Positions 9,994-20,908 of a stretch of DNA of 28,331 nucleotides are shown one piece after another. Both the position numbers and the translations under genes were made by a program. This DNA is from Sperchopsis tessellata. Its lineage: Eukaryota > Arthropoda > Insecta > Coleoptera > Hydrophilidae. The notes below the pieces were generated by a model that was given only the letters and a program-made list of their open reading frames with translations, made no database searches and was not told the origin of the DNA. Every line of letters starts with the position of its first letter. Position 1 is the stretch's first letter. The stretch spans positions 1 through 28,331 of the forward strand of contig JAWQRN010000567.1 in assembly GCA_033557685.1 (NCBI GenBank). Direction: 5' to 3'.

Positions 9994-12405
9994 AGCAGAC
10001 CCCAATGACACACGCGCATCCATAAATGAAAGCGAATAGAAGATATATGGAAAAATGTCTGGTCCACACCAATAAACTACAACAACAATGCAACATTGCT
10101 TAACACAGAACGAGAAAGTTCATCCTACGTAATGCACATGACAGACACACGAATTATAACACAAGACTTACAAGAGGTTATCAAAAACACAAACAGTTGA
10201 AAAGCACTTGGAAAAAATCAAAACTTCTGGTAAAAGAAATGTATGTCAATACACAAAATAATAGCAACAATATTCCAGAAATACATAGATGGAACAGAAG
10301 CTTTCCTGGAAGCTAAAGACGACAGGGCAAACCCAGCGAAATGAGACCTATTACATGTCTTCAGATGACATATCCTAACTGCTATTATAGCAAGAAAAAT
10401 TTGTCATAAATGACGTACAAAGAGGATGCAAGAAAAATTCTCAAGACTATAAAAAAAAACAAATTGTAATAGACACAGTAGTAATGCACTAAGCCAAAAT
10501 CAAACACAGAATAATACACTTTGCCTACATAGACTACAAATAAGCGTAGTACAATACACTCTTAGCTCATAGAAATACTTAAACTGTACGAAATTGGCAA
10601 AAATATACACACTTTCATACAATAGACTATGACCACGTGGGATACAACACTCAACATGAGAGCATCCAAAACTACACTGTAAATACCATACATAATTGAA
10701 GAGGTATATTTTAAGGAGATTCACTGAGTGCGTTATGGTTTTGCTTAGCAATCGATCTGCTATCACAAATACTTAATAGCACTAAATATGGCTATGACCT
10801 TATAACACGAAGAGGCACATATAAAATTTTTCATACATGGATGATCTCAAGCTATACGCGGCAACATCACATTTAAATCATATATGAACACTGACAGAAC
10901 AATTTATCACGGACATGCATATGGAATTCGGAATTTCGAAATGCAAAATGGGCAGTATTATCAAAGAAAAATTTGGTATAACAAGAAGGTCACACTTTAC
11001 AAAATTACTCAGTTATAATAACAAGCATGGAAAAAATGAATACTACAAGTATCTAGGATACAACAAACATATTGAAATTAATCGCTTATAAGAAAAACCA
11101 CATTAACAGCTAAATACAAAATGAGAACAAAACAAATTTTAAAAAGCGAACTTTCTGCACTTTATAAAACCAAAGTTATCAATATATATATATATATATA
11201 TATATGCAGTACCCATGCTCACATATATGGCATTATAAAATGGAGCCAGATAGATCTGGAATTCCTAAATAAACTCACATGGACAACATACTATAAGTAT
11301 AGAATACACCATATACATTCAAATGGAGATAGATTATTAAGAAAAGAAGGAAGAAGAGGTTTCATAGATATAACAAATATGCACTATAGACAAATAAGAA
11401 ATCCTACGTGATTATTTCTACAATCATCAAAACACCGATAGACTACATCGTATTCTTATCAACCTAGATACTACGGCAACACCCCTACCTCTCAATAACC
11501 ACGCCTACAATATAATAAACAAAATAACGACAAACGACGCAAAGATAGAAAGATGGGAAAATTAAACTCTTCCTGGAAAACACGTATATCAAATTACATA
11601 GAAACACATCGATATAAATGCATCCAACACTTGGTTAACAAAAGGAAATTTATTTGCAGAAACCGAAGGATTCATAATGCCAATTCAAGATCAGACTGCA
11701 AACAACTGAAAATACTCGAAATACATACTAAAAGACAGCCAAGTAACATCAGATGAATGCAGAAATCCATGAACATTTAGAAACAGGGACCACGTAATAG
11801 GAGGATGCCTGATAATATCCCAACAGACTATACACTTCGACATAACAGCTGAGCCAAACACATACATTAGGAGTTAAATACAAACTCATAGAGATACACA
11901 TCCCAACATACAAATACTAATCCTTAAATATACTAGAAAATGAAGATATTAAATTGTACTGGTACCGAGACGTAATCTCAAAAAAGACAATTACACGTAA
12001 CCGTCCAGACTTCACAGTCATACAGAAAAAAACAGAAATACACAAAATTCATAGAGATCTCTGTACCAAATTCACCAAACACAGAAAAGAAGTACAGTGA
12101 AAGTATACAAAAATATATCCCATATGCGGAAAAAAAGAAATGGAAACAACAGAAAGTAAAAATAGTACCAATCATTCTTTGAAGCATTGGAACAATATCA
12201 TGTTAACACCATGATAGCCTGAAATTAATATATTCACAAGCAAATACATACATACCAATACAAAAATTAGTTACTCTAGACACCTGCTCACTAGTCAGAA
12301 AATTTCTCAGTGATACCACCCCCAACGACAGACAATAGCCAAAGACAGTAGCAGGAAAAGTAAAGTCCGCTGTTGATCTTCAAAATACTGAGTTAAGGTA
12401 GTGAG
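9994..12405 (+). pseudogene. R4/Dong-like non-LTR retrotransposon (R2 group), RT plus restriction-like endonuclease, decayed
   Basis: A decayed R2-group LINE, which encodes one protein with a central RT and a C-terminal PD-(D/E)xK-type nuclease. Visible in order: RIITQDLQEVIKNTNS then KALGK (about 10150-10215), NPAK (near 10332), YMDDLKLYAAT with an intact YMDD box at 10834-10845, MEFGISKCK (about 10920-10946), YYKYLGYN (about 11041), ILKSELSA and the block IKWSQIDLEFLNKLTWTTYY then KYRIHHIHSNGDRLL (within 11121-11411), WLTKGNLFAETEGFIMPIQD (about 11632-11692), a zinc-finger relic DHVIGGC whose first half kept only one Cys, RPD (12002-12010), and FIEISVPNSPN (12048 on), the RPD...EISVP pair matching the nuclease centre of this group, now split by a frameshift. 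KIVPIIL and LVRKFLSD close the protein. The N-terminal DNA-binding region is missing. Stops and frameshifts abound, so the element is inactive although several catalytic codons survive. Confidence 0.88.
11181..11205. repeat. (TA)n microsatellite inside the R4-like element
   Basis: An uninterrupted run of about 12 AT dinucleotides. It lies inside the LINE coding remnant just before the IKWSQIDLEF block, where it inserts extra Ile-Tyr codons, so it expanded after the copy died. Confidence 0.95.
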
Positions 12406-12426
12406 AAAAAAAAAAAAAATAATAAT
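12406..12426 (+). repeat. Poly-A and TAATAAT at the R4-like 3' end
   Basis: Fourteen A residues (12406-12419) followed by TAATAAT. The position, about 90 bp beyond the last conserved residues, is right for the LINE 3' terminus and mirrors the TAA-rich tract on its 5' side. Confidence 0.7.
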
Positions 12427-13660
12427 CATTTTCATGACTGTGAGTGGTTCTACGAGTGTCCGTTGGGAAAAGTAGGCTGACAAAAGAACTTCAACAGAGA
12501 CCTCACAAATTAAAAAAATTAATATTATATTTAGATACTAATAAATAAACAAATCCATTTCTGGCACTGAAAACTGATTTATGCATATAATGTTTGTGTG
12601 TATATTTTGATGCAAAGTTATTTTCAGGGATTTCTGTAATACTGCAATGGGAGAATTTTTATAAATTTATCAAACTCTAAATTATGCAATACCGAAAACG
12701 TACGAGATAATTGCGAATTATAAAAGTGTAAGTTTTAGTAGTATGGCCACAAATTTTAAAAAAAGTGTACTTACGAGGAATTACCTCTAGGCTGTCGATA
12801 CTTAGAAATTCGCTTCGTTTTTTAATACAAACTTAAAATATTTTCTCAAAAAAAAAACACATATATTCTAAGCTTACTTTGTCCAACCTCATAATACAGT
12901 ATCGTTTCTAATTCATTTAAGGCAAAAGTTCAATTTTTCTGAAAATATTCTCCCATCTAATTAACATTTGACTTTTAATTGTGTGCGTAACGGCATATAT
13001 TCGGTAAAAACAGTAGACCTAGCAATAAATCCAAACCTTTATCTTTTCCGTTTCTGTTAACTACCCATAAATTATCCCAATACACAGCACTTACTCTAAA
13101 CTAAAAAATATAACTCATTGTATATCTACTAAACACAGTTAAGTTTCGTGTCTTGACTCGAGAAATCTTTATGTACTTTCCAAGTTAGAAAATATGCTAA
13201 TTAATGGATCTGTAATTAAGGTTACAACTAAAAAACTAATGAAATAAAATCACTGGATGTAGGCAGACTAATAGACTCATCACGTTTTAAAAATGTTAGA
13301 CGTGTTCGAGGGTGTCACTGTTTCCGTCGAAGAGATGTGTCGATAAGCGGTCGGTTTGGAAACATTTGGCCTAATCGCTGTCCACTACCGCTCTGTAAAT
13401 CACTGCAGGTAACACGTGATAGTAAAACCCACACAGCACAATTAATCCTTAAAACTGTGCACTTGCAGTCAACTATTTAGAGCGATTCTCCTATACGCAT
13501 AATATGTTTGGTTCGATTGTCTGAATGAGATTTGGAAAAAGTGAGATTTTCGTATACCTAGATCTATGGAAACAGGCTATTGTGCATCTTTCCATTAGTA
13601 TTTATAGTAGTGATAATTATTGGTTGTCCATTTACCAATTTATAATGTATGGCATATTAT
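12427..13660. other. AT-rich stretch with a GC-richer patch near 13290-13450
   Basis: No gene or repeat recognised. The patch 13290-13450 has more CG dinucleotides than its surroundings but no open frame or motif I can name. It might be an unrecognised element fragment or a conserved non-coding segment. Confidence 0.45.
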
Positions 13661-13664
13661 CAAG

Positions 13665-13939
13665 TCGTCTCCATTTTATTTCTTGAAATTTTCCTTGTTA
13701 TAGTACGATAAGCAATCTTTGTCCTTAAATGCAATAGACTTCTACGGTTATTATCTATATGAATGTTGTTTCCGTGTGGAAACCGTGTAGAGGCTCTGAT
13801 AAGTGCTAACGTTTTGTCCACTGTTGCAAGGGACATTTTCAAGGCGAGCGATGTTACTTCAATAAATGAATTCAATCCACTGATCCAAACTCGGCCGGAT
13901 CATGCTTATATAGGCAAGGACTGGAGTGGGGGATGCGCA
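13665..13939 (-). other. 3' tail of the Penelope-like element with degraded hammerhead-like motif
   Basis: This follows the stop codon of the GIY-YIG coding region on the minus strand. It includes CTTGAAAATGTCC, a loop, then GGACAAAACGTTAGCA (about 13840-13800). The layout matches the hammerhead-like motif CTGAAGA-helix-GAAAC found at 4867-4902, with GTCC/GGAC arms, but both core elements carry mutations here. Further on, GTAGAAGTCTATT (near 13748-13736) resembles GTGGAAGTCTACTT in the repeat at 20702-20799. Terminal repeats with hammerhead motifs are known for Penelope-like elements. Confidence 0.55.
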
Positions 13940-15500
13940 CTAGCGCATGGCCATTGCGTTCAGGCGAACGTTGCCGAGTGCACGAGGGTAATGAGAGAGG
14001 GGGATTCGCCAAGCAATTGGGAGTTGAAAACCATCGTCCCTATTGATATTGTAGGGGCGATTAAAAACCTCAATGGCTTCTCGTAATTTTCTGGGAAAAT
14101 AAGAAGGCTCCCGAGCTAAGACTTTAGTATCTTGGAACATAATGGGGTGACATGTTTCATGACGATCTTCAGCCACGGCTGCCTGAATAATATGACCCAA
14201 ACGAGTAGCAACCATACGCTTAGTTTCTCCAATATATACCTTACCACAGGAACACGGGATCTGATAAACCCTTTCGCTTTGCAACGGGATGACATCTTCT
14301 GAAGAAGAAATAACTTGCGAAATCTTTTGTAATGGGGAGAATACTGTTTGAATGTCAAATTTTCTTAGAATGCGGTCAATTTTGTCCGTCGAATCCTTGA
14401 CGAATGGTAGACAAGCTGTTGCTTTCACCTCAGGAGTGTTTCTGACAGTGATGGGTGGATTGGTCTTATTGACCGTTTGATGTCTGACAAACTATATCTA
14501 TAAGATAACAGCACATCGGTGACTATACGCAACTCTTGGTAAAGTAGAGTTGTGTCACACAACTTGAAAGCTCGCTGTACGAGCGAGTTAATTTTTTGGC
14601 AGGGATGATGATGACCATCGGATCTACGTTTCAACAATACATCTAAGAAAGGAAGGGAACCTGATGACTCAATCTCCAACGTGGAACGTATATTAGGGTG
14701 TTGGGAGTTTATGTGATCCAAGAAGGCATCTAGTGCCTCTCGTCCCGACGACAGGTGTCGTCAATGTAACGAAACCAACATTTAGGCTTTATATCGAAGG
14801 ACGATAATGCCAATTGCTCAAATATCTTCATACAAATATTGGCAACAACATGTGACAAAGAGGAATCCATAGCAGCTCCAGATGTTTGTTCGTAGAAATG
14901 ATCCCTAAATTGGAAATAAGTGGATTTCAGGCAAATCTCCGTCAGCACCGCAATGTCTTGAGATAAACCTTCCCCTCTCAGTAGGTCGTTGATGATACTA
15001 ATAGCTTCATCCACGGGTATACTGGTGAAAAGAGACTCGACATCGAAGCTGGCCATTTAGTTTGTTGGAGCTAGTTTTATACTAGAAATCTGTTCTAAAA
15101 AATGGGAGGAGTTAAGTATGTAGGACTCGGATCGTCCTACAAATTTGTTGAGAAGCGGGGTGAGGAATCTGACCAATTTATATGTAGGCGACCATATTGC
15201 ACTGACAATCGATCGAAGAGGCATCAAAGGTTTATGTACTTTAGGTAGACCATACAAACGAGCGATTCGAGATTCGTGAGGAATGATCTTCTTCTGCACT
15301 TGTGAATCAAGGGCAGATTTTTTGATGACATTGGCAACCAATTTCTCTATTTTTGGTGTAGGGTTGGACGTTAGACGTTTATATGTGGTATCCTGCAAAA
15401 GATCGAAAATTTTGGAATCGTACCTCTGACGATCCATTACAACTGTAGCGTTGCCTTTATCCGCCGACAGGACGAACATTGACTCATTACTTTTGAGTTC
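13940..15500 (-). pseudogene. Penelope-like retroelement, RT and GIY-YIG endonuclease, decayed
   Basis: Read leftward: SADKGNATVVMDRQRYDSKI (about 15465-15405), ARLYGLPKVHKP and the VSAIWSPTYKLVRFLTPLL block (15057-15479), FDVESLFTSIP then WFRYIDDT with the catalytic YIDD at 14768-14757 (14730-15056), DHINSQHPN and GSLPFLDVLLKR (14425-14721), then the GIY-YIG domain VYQIPCSCGKVYIGETKRM with downstream NRDDG (13940-14428). RT followed by a C-terminal GIY-YIG nuclease with a Cys-rich PCSCG lead is diagnostic of endonuclease-bearing Penelope-like elements. Damage: a TAA stop just before MASFDV at 15054-15056; a small frameshifting deletion right after YIDDT near 14745; loss of about 20 residues between KRRSDG and HHHPCQ near 14607; and a frame break at 14425. 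About 520 codons remain of a usual 700 or more; the N-terminus is replaced by an inverted partial copy. Confidence 0.92.
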
Positions 15501-15748
15501 TCTGAGGGCTTGTAAGAGTTATGAGTTAATTTTCATCATGTCGGTGGATAAAGGCAACGCTACAGTTGTAATGGGTCGTCAGAGGTACGATTCCAAAATT
15601 TTAGATCTTTTGCAGGATACCACATATAAACTTCTAACATCCAACCCTACATCAAAAATAGAGAAATTGGTTGCCAATGTCATCAAAAGATCTGCCCTTG
15701 ATTCGCAAGTGTAGAAGAAGATCATTTCCCACTATTTTCGAATCTCAT
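15269..15748. repeat. Large inverted repeat of Penelope-like coding sequence, arms about 223-232 bp, spacer about 25 bp
   Basis: The left arm (15269-15491) reads as element coding on the minus strand and the right arm (15517-15748) reads the same coding segment on the plus strand. Both contain GATAAAGGCAACGCTACAGT and continue through the codons for ALDSQV. Arms are highly similar but not identical: the right arm has MGRQRY for MDRQRY, KILDL for KIFDL, and a TAG for Gln after DSQV. Accumulated differences mean the inversion is not a very recent copy. The two copies are head to head, diverging from about 15504. Penelope-like insertions often carry partial copies in direct or inverted orientation, so this fits the family. 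A joining error in assembly is an alternative, but the arm differences argue against it. Confidence 0.9.
15517..15748 (+). pseudogene. Penelope-like RT N-terminal fragment, inverted copy
   Basis: About 77 codons in frame with SVDKGNATVVMGRQRYDSKI through KRSALDSQV, ending at a TAG. It duplicates in opposite orientation the beginning of the neighbouring minus-strand element. Similarity stops abruptly near 15748, right where the repeat shared with 20702-20799 begins, so the fragment was joined to, or truncated against, an element tail. Confidence 0.88.
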
Positions 15749-15750
15749 CG

Positions 15751-15848
15751 GCAAAAAGAAAAACCAACACACTGTTATCTCCTTGAAAACATGAAGATAT
15801 CTACTGTGGCGGTGGAAGTATATTTACAGAATTATGAGTAATTCGGTC
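15751..15848 (+). repeat. Dispersed repeat, copy 1 (shared with 20702-20799)
   Basis: This 98-bp stretch aligns without gaps to 20702-20799 at roughly 80% identity by eye, ending in TTACAGAATTATGAG and AATTCGGT. It abuts the inverted Penelope-like fragment. The other copy follows sequence resembling the Penelope-like 3' tail, so I read both as part of that tail or terminal repeat. Confidence 0.8.
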
Positions 15849-17555
15849 GGATCACCTATATTGTAACATTCTCAATACATGGTAGGCTGGTATTCAATTG
15901 AGAAATTGGCGTAATTATATTCAAGTTACTTTGAATCCGATGTTTAGCCGTTTTGGGATATTATGAACACGAATTGTGAGTAAAACATATTCCTGGTTGA
16001 TGAGCACTGAAGAAGTCGGAATAATTCATAGTAATTTCTTAGTACATAATTTGTATTAACGATTCTTGTTAGTTACTTACATCATATAAATTGTAAGTGT
16101 ATCTTTAATTTGTTAACCCTTTTTAGTATGTGCAAATTTATTTTCTTACAACAAATCTTAATTTTTAAGGTTTTAGCTAGTCTTACCATTTTAGATTTTT
16201 AGTCATAGTTTTGTTTGTGGTAACCGCACTTGGTGAAGTAGGGGTTAGTATTTGAGATTTCAATATTATCTAGGCTATCTTCTGTATGGTTCAATTCAGT
16301 TTATATCACTTTTCTGTATTTTGCATATTTTTATATAGATTTTTCATTGCCGTTGCTTCGAAAGAGATTTTTGTGCTAGAGAGGCGCTGGAGTTCGCCAG
16401 CTAATCTTTCCGTCAAGTTATCCTAGAGAAATCAGTAATCATCACGTTTAGGAACTTTACTGCTAGTATATGCTCATTCAGATTTACCATTACTTTTGTT
16501 ATCGGCCACTGCGTACCGTTGCTACCTTTAAAAAAAATCAGTGATCATGCAGTCAAAATCTTTCTCAAAAAACCCTACATGCAGATAATACTATTTGAGA
16601 GCCTCATGACTTTGTTCATTTCATATTTATGTCATTAGATTAATATATTTTAGTTTTCATCGTACAACATGATGTGTAGTTAATCTATTTGCAATCCAAG
16701 TCTATAAATATATATTTTACTGTTCTCTTCACCATTTTTGGTATTCTATGTTATAACTAAACTATGATCTTTGCATTGTTCCAATATCAAAATAGTAGCA
16801 GCATTGGTCGAGTTTGCGCACCCTATTATATTTCTAGTGTATTTCAAGATAAACATTAAGACAAGGCTTATCAAAGGTAGAAGCAATACTTATTAAAATT
16901 ATTTCGTTACTTAGACTGCTGCCTAAAACTTTATCACCCTTATCTCCATTTGCCTATGGCCATACAAACGATCTTCCTGAAAACTTAGCCTTAGTTATCG
17001 ACGAGTAGAGACGATTACCTAAACGGTAGAATTTTTGTTGTGTATTACCTACTCTTACGAATAGAAAGATCGACAATTAAAGTAAAACCTTTTATAGATG
17101 ATAGAAGACACTATATTGAACCAAATGATTTTATGGCTTTTCACAGCTAAGTAGGTATTTGAAAACAATATTAAAAGTAAATTTACTCTTCCGGATTCAT
17201 TTATACAAACCAAGCCCTAAACAGTGGTTCATTGAAAGCTGGTCTGTTTAATTTTTGAGTAACTACTACGCATATTTAAAAGATATATTGACAACAATAT
17301 TTAAGGTAATCTCTTTATTCTAGACTTAACGGAGGAATACTGGATTAACAGAAAATCTGCTATTCTTATAAACTGTTACTATGAAATCAATAATTTTAAA
17401 GATACGATTTCGAAGCACTCGAAGGGCCCCATATATCTTTTAAAGTATACTGAAATTATTAATGCTATAAATTGTAGCTATTACAATTCTTCCATGCGAA
17501 TGGAGGGGATCTATATTTACACTGCAGACTTTTTAAAACTTTTAAATAACAAATG
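15849..17555. other. AT-rich stretch, possibly including decayed LINE RT near its right end
   Basis: Nothing firm. A weak string LSPLSPFAYGHTNDL near 16930-16975 (plus) could be a ruined SPLLF..Y.NDL reverse transcriptase motif belonging to the I-group LINE that begins at about 17560, but one motif is not enough to call it. Confidence 0.4.
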
Positions 17556-17559
17556 GCCA

Positions 17560-18440
17560 AACTATTACAAATTATACACTGATTGATCAATAATTGCTAT
17601 TTATTTTGGTTGTGCTTGGTATGATCTTCATAGATCTTATAAACTTTATTATATCATGTCAGTGTATTCCGCTGAACATGTCTTTATTGGAGGGATTAAA
17701 ATACATAAATACAGAGTTGGACAATTCAAGCAGGGATGTAGTTGGAATTTTGCAAAAGTATTGTGGATACATTTAAGAATCCTTTTTGAAATCGCAAATC
17801 TATTCTATTATTATAGACATATTTAGGGAATTAGGACATCGTGGGGGAAGATTAGAACTATAGGGGATTAAGGGTCACCTTGGAATATTGGGAAATGATA
17901 CGGTGGATACATTTTCTAAGCAGAATTGCAACTTACATGTCACACTTCGACACCCAGACTGGTCTGGCGACTTATTCGTACATATAAATTCCAAATTGCA
18001 TAAACAATTTGAGTCGTGTCTCAGAAATTCTGTAACTGTACAATTTTATAAACCAATTCAGACCACTTCACCAATAAAACCCTGATTTTCCACAGGCGTA
18101 GTCTCTAAGCCTTTAGCTAAAATCATTTGTAGATGAGATGTAATCATAGAATATGTGATTCATATCTTCATAGAATAAATCTCAAGCCCTATGACACTTG
18201 TGTTTGTGGAGAGCATGGCTCCCTTGCACATGTCATTATGATTTGTCCATTATATGAACAAAAACGCACACCAATTTTTCGAAGTTTGTCGTGATTGTTG
18301 ATTAACGTTTTCAATTATTTATCTCTGCTTGCCAGTGGAGATTTAAAGGTTTACTAGCTTCTTCATAAGTTAGCAATTGATAGACAACTGAGTATTTGAT
18401 AATATTTACTTAGCACATTGTTGTTGGCCATGACCTGTAG
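17560..18440 (+). pseudogene. I-group non-LTR retrotransposon, RNase H domain and C-terminal zinc knuckle, decayed
   Basis: The plus strand holds the last part of a LINE polyprotein that carries its own RNase H. LYTD then SII (about 17571-17592) matches the RNase H opening YTDGS with Gly changed to TGA. CAWYDLHRSYKLYY follows, then after a frameshift LLEGLKYINTELDNS (within 17594-17776), and IKGHLGILGNDTVDTFSKQN (about 17866-17927) matches the HxGIxGNexAD end of RNase H. A region around KPLAKIICR leads to CVCGEHGSLAHVIMIC (18199-18246), a C-x-C-x7-H-x4-C knuckle typical of the C-terminus of insect LINEs. Elements with RNase H belong to the I/Loa/R1 side of the LINE tree. The tail CCTGTAGGCTACAGCC near 18432-18447 is probably its 3' end. 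Stops and frameshifts are many. Confidence 0.85.
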
Positions 18441-18449
18441 GCTACAGCC

Positions 18450-19225
18450 ATAACATGATGGAAAAACGTAATAGAAAATGTTTCAATTTATACAAATCAC
18501 CCATCGATGGTTGAGTTACCTTAATTGGCACAATGTATTGCGGGTGTATATTTGTAATTGAAAATATTAATATTTTTGGTAAAATACAGTGGTTTGCAAT
18601 CTTTTGAGAGCAACAACAGTAAATATGGTGATTATAAATTACGAGCAGATATTTCAACAGGTAATAATCTCATTTTCGCTCTTTTATATAGTTAAAATCC
18701 ACTGCGGAAAATTGTGAAAAGTATGAAGGTTTTATTTTGTTTATTAGTAGCGTAGTTACTCTCATCAGAAATGTCTCGTCATTTGTTCTTTATTAAAAAT
18801 GAAACGAATTTCTGATTTTATTGAAAAATAATTACAGTTTCATGGTAAATACAATAACTGAATTAAAATTGCGTTTGATTGACCTTTAATTTCAGGTAAT
18901 TCTTATGATAACAAAGGTTATGCTTACATAAAGATGGCATATAATCAACTCCTGGTATTTTGACAAGTGATTTAATTGAGTTGCATTGTGGAATACGATT
19001 TCTGGATCCGTAGTTACAGCTAACAGATGTTAGAAAAGACAAGCTCCTTGAAGAATTTGACGATGGCAATCAGCGAAATCCTTCAACCATCAAAATATTC
19101 AATTTCCTTGCAATCCGCGGGAGATTAATTAATTCTACGTATATGTGGTTTATTGTACATAGGATTTAAATGTCCTCGCGCTTTCATCGATTATTTCCAT
19201 AAAATAATAGGAGACTCCATCGAAA
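18450..19225. other. AT-rich stretch without recognisable gene
   Basis: No motif recognised on either strand. Open frames of 68-71 codons on the minus strand show no family resemblance and are not called. Confidence 0.5.
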
Positions 19226-19227
19226 TA

Positions 19228-20420
19228 CGAGGGTTACCTTTTAAATGTTTACAAAAACTAGGAAAATATTTTTTTTTGGAACAAACTATTTTATTGCTTT
19301 TGAAATATTCGCCTTTAAGATTTATACACTTTTGCATGCGTCAAACTAATTCTCGAAACATTTTTTCCACTCTGAAGTTGATATCTCAAAAATATGGTTT
19401 TTGAAGACTTCAACAGCTTCTTGAGGTGATGAAAATCGCTGTTTACGCACTTTTCCTTTGACATTGGGGGAAAAAAGTGGTTTGGCGATATGTCAGGTAA
19501 ATACGGGCAATGAGATATTAATTCTATGTTTTTCTCCTTCAAATAATTGATTGTTTGTCATGCTGAATGAGAGCTGGCGTTGTCATGATGCGATGGTTTC
19601 GGTTGATTTTCCTGATTTCGTCGATAACTCCTGGCAAACAAATTATTATATACCATTCAGCGTTAACTGTTCTTCGATCTTCTAAGGGAATGGTTGCAAC
19701 ATGTCCAATACAACCGAGGAAATAAGCGATCATTTTCTTGGAAGTGCTTCGTGAACGAACAACTTTTGTTGGATTCGGTTCATCGTGGAACACCCAAACA
19801 GTGGATTTTTACTTAGATTCCGGTTCATATGAGTTTCGACACCTGTACGATGTTGTATACGGATTTCGCAGTTCCTGCATCAAATTTTGAGCTTCGGTCA
19901 AATTATGCGGAATCCATTGGGAACAGATCTTTTTCACACTAAATCTATATGCAAAATCGAATGTACTGCAGACTTCGGTATGCCTAAGCATGCTTCTATC
20001 TCACTGTAAGTCATATACCGATCTTCTTCAATCATGTTGCGCATAGCATCGATATTTTTTGGAATAATAACAGATTATTTTCGTCCTTCACGAAATTCAT
20101 CACTGACGGACGCACAACCTCGACGAAATTCAGCAAACCAACTGTAAACATTTTTTTTCAGATGGTGCTTCTTTACTAAAAGTTGAACGAAGCGATTCTA
20201 TGCATTTGGTTGAGAGAGGCCTTTACTAAAATTGGAGAAAATGAACGAAAACTTTAACGTGAAATTTTCATTTTTTCACAAAATTGATTTTTTAAACGCT
20301 CACTGTAAACAACCTACTCAGTCAATGTCTAAGCTTCCACTGTTTTCACAATGAAAAATGTTAAATTTTACCTAAATAGTAATGACACATCTCAATAGCG
20401 CTTAAAAGAGTGCCCTCGCA
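19228..20420 (-). mobile_element. mariner transposon copy, degraded inverted terminal repeats
   Basis: The left end CGAGGGTTACCTTTTAA (19228 on) and the right end, read on the minus strand as TGCGAGGGCACTCTTTTAAG (20420 down), are recognisable inverted termini of the mariner type, each flanked by TA, the target used by this superfamily. The enclosed 1.19 kb is slightly shorter than the usual 1.3 kb and contains a broken transposase on the minus strand. The shortening fits an internal deletion seen in the coding region. Confidence 0.85.
19285..20290 (-). pseudogene. mariner transposase, DD34D type, inactivated
   Basis: Cut-and-paste transposase of the mariner family. Recognisable minus-strand blocks: VKKICSQWIPHNLTEAQNL (about 19937-19880), VWVFHDEPNPTKVVRSRSTS (about 19797-19740), GCIGHVATIPLEDRRTVNAE, ICLPGVIDEIRKINR, then after a frameshift HHDNASSHSA (19590-19560), PYLPDISPNHFFP, FSSPQEAVEVFKNHIFEIS and TSEWKKCFEN with a TAG where the family has Trp. 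Of the catalytic triad, the first Asp (TGDES region) is lost in a deletion between LRNPYTTSYRCRN and SYEPESK, the second (HHDNA) survives, and the third is changed to His (SPNH, codon at 19477-19479). The helix-turn-helix N-terminus is badly scrambled. The copy cannot encode an active enzyme. Confidence 0.9.
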
Positions 20421-20424
20421 TATA

Positions 20425-20701
20425 AACACCCGGAAAACCTAAATCGTGAAAAAAGCTACCATCTGGTATCTTCTTAGAAGCTCCAGCCAGCCTGTAGAAT
20501 CCCAATAGGAGAAAGGCCAACCGAAAGACCTTTCACCGGAATTTTCTAAGCTAACAGGAGACAGGTCAGTAGAATAGAATCCCTATTGGCGTTTGACCAC
20601 TATTACAACTCGGAGGATCAGTGATTTCATTCAGACGATACCTAACACTTTTGAGAGCTACATGTCTTAATAGTATCACCTGCAACGATGGCAGATATAA
20701 C
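20425..20701 (+). other. Probable Penelope-like element C-terminal and 3' tail remnant
   Basis: GC-richer than its surroundings. The stretch TACATGTCTTAATAG, then CACCTGCAACGATGGCAG, AACGGCAAGAAG (about 20660-20711) follows the order of the tail behind the GIY-YIG element (ATGTCC, TGCAACAGTGGAC, AACGTTAGCA), in a diverged form. Broken plus-strand frames upstream could be the end of the coding region but show no diagnostic motif. The mariner at 19228-20420 may have inserted beside or into this element. Confidence 0.4.
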
Positions 20702-20799
20702 GGCAAGAAGAAAAGTCAACAAACGGATAACTCTCTAAAAACTTTAAGACATCTACTGAGGCCGTGGAAGTCTACTTACAGAATTATGAGCAATTCGGT
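20702..20799 (+). repeat. Dispersed repeat, copy 2 (shared with 15751-15848)
   Basis: Ungapped match of about 98 bp to 15751-15848, about 80% identical by eye, same orientation. In this copy a frame through the repeat stays open (TSTEAVEVYLQNYEQFG), whereas the other has a TAA at the Gln position, but I cannot tell whether it was ever coding. Confidence 0.8.
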
Positions 20800-20908
20800 A
20801 TTCGTATGTTAGCAAAGTCAACCACCTTGAATAATTTGGTCCTATTAAGAAACATCTTATTGGTTTATTTGCAGATTGGTGACCATTCTAAACATTGAAG
20901 CTAATGTC

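Noticed and set aside
13763..14086. 107-codon plus-strand open frame
   Set aside because: It is antisense to the Penelope-like GIY-YIG coding end and tail, which explain the region.
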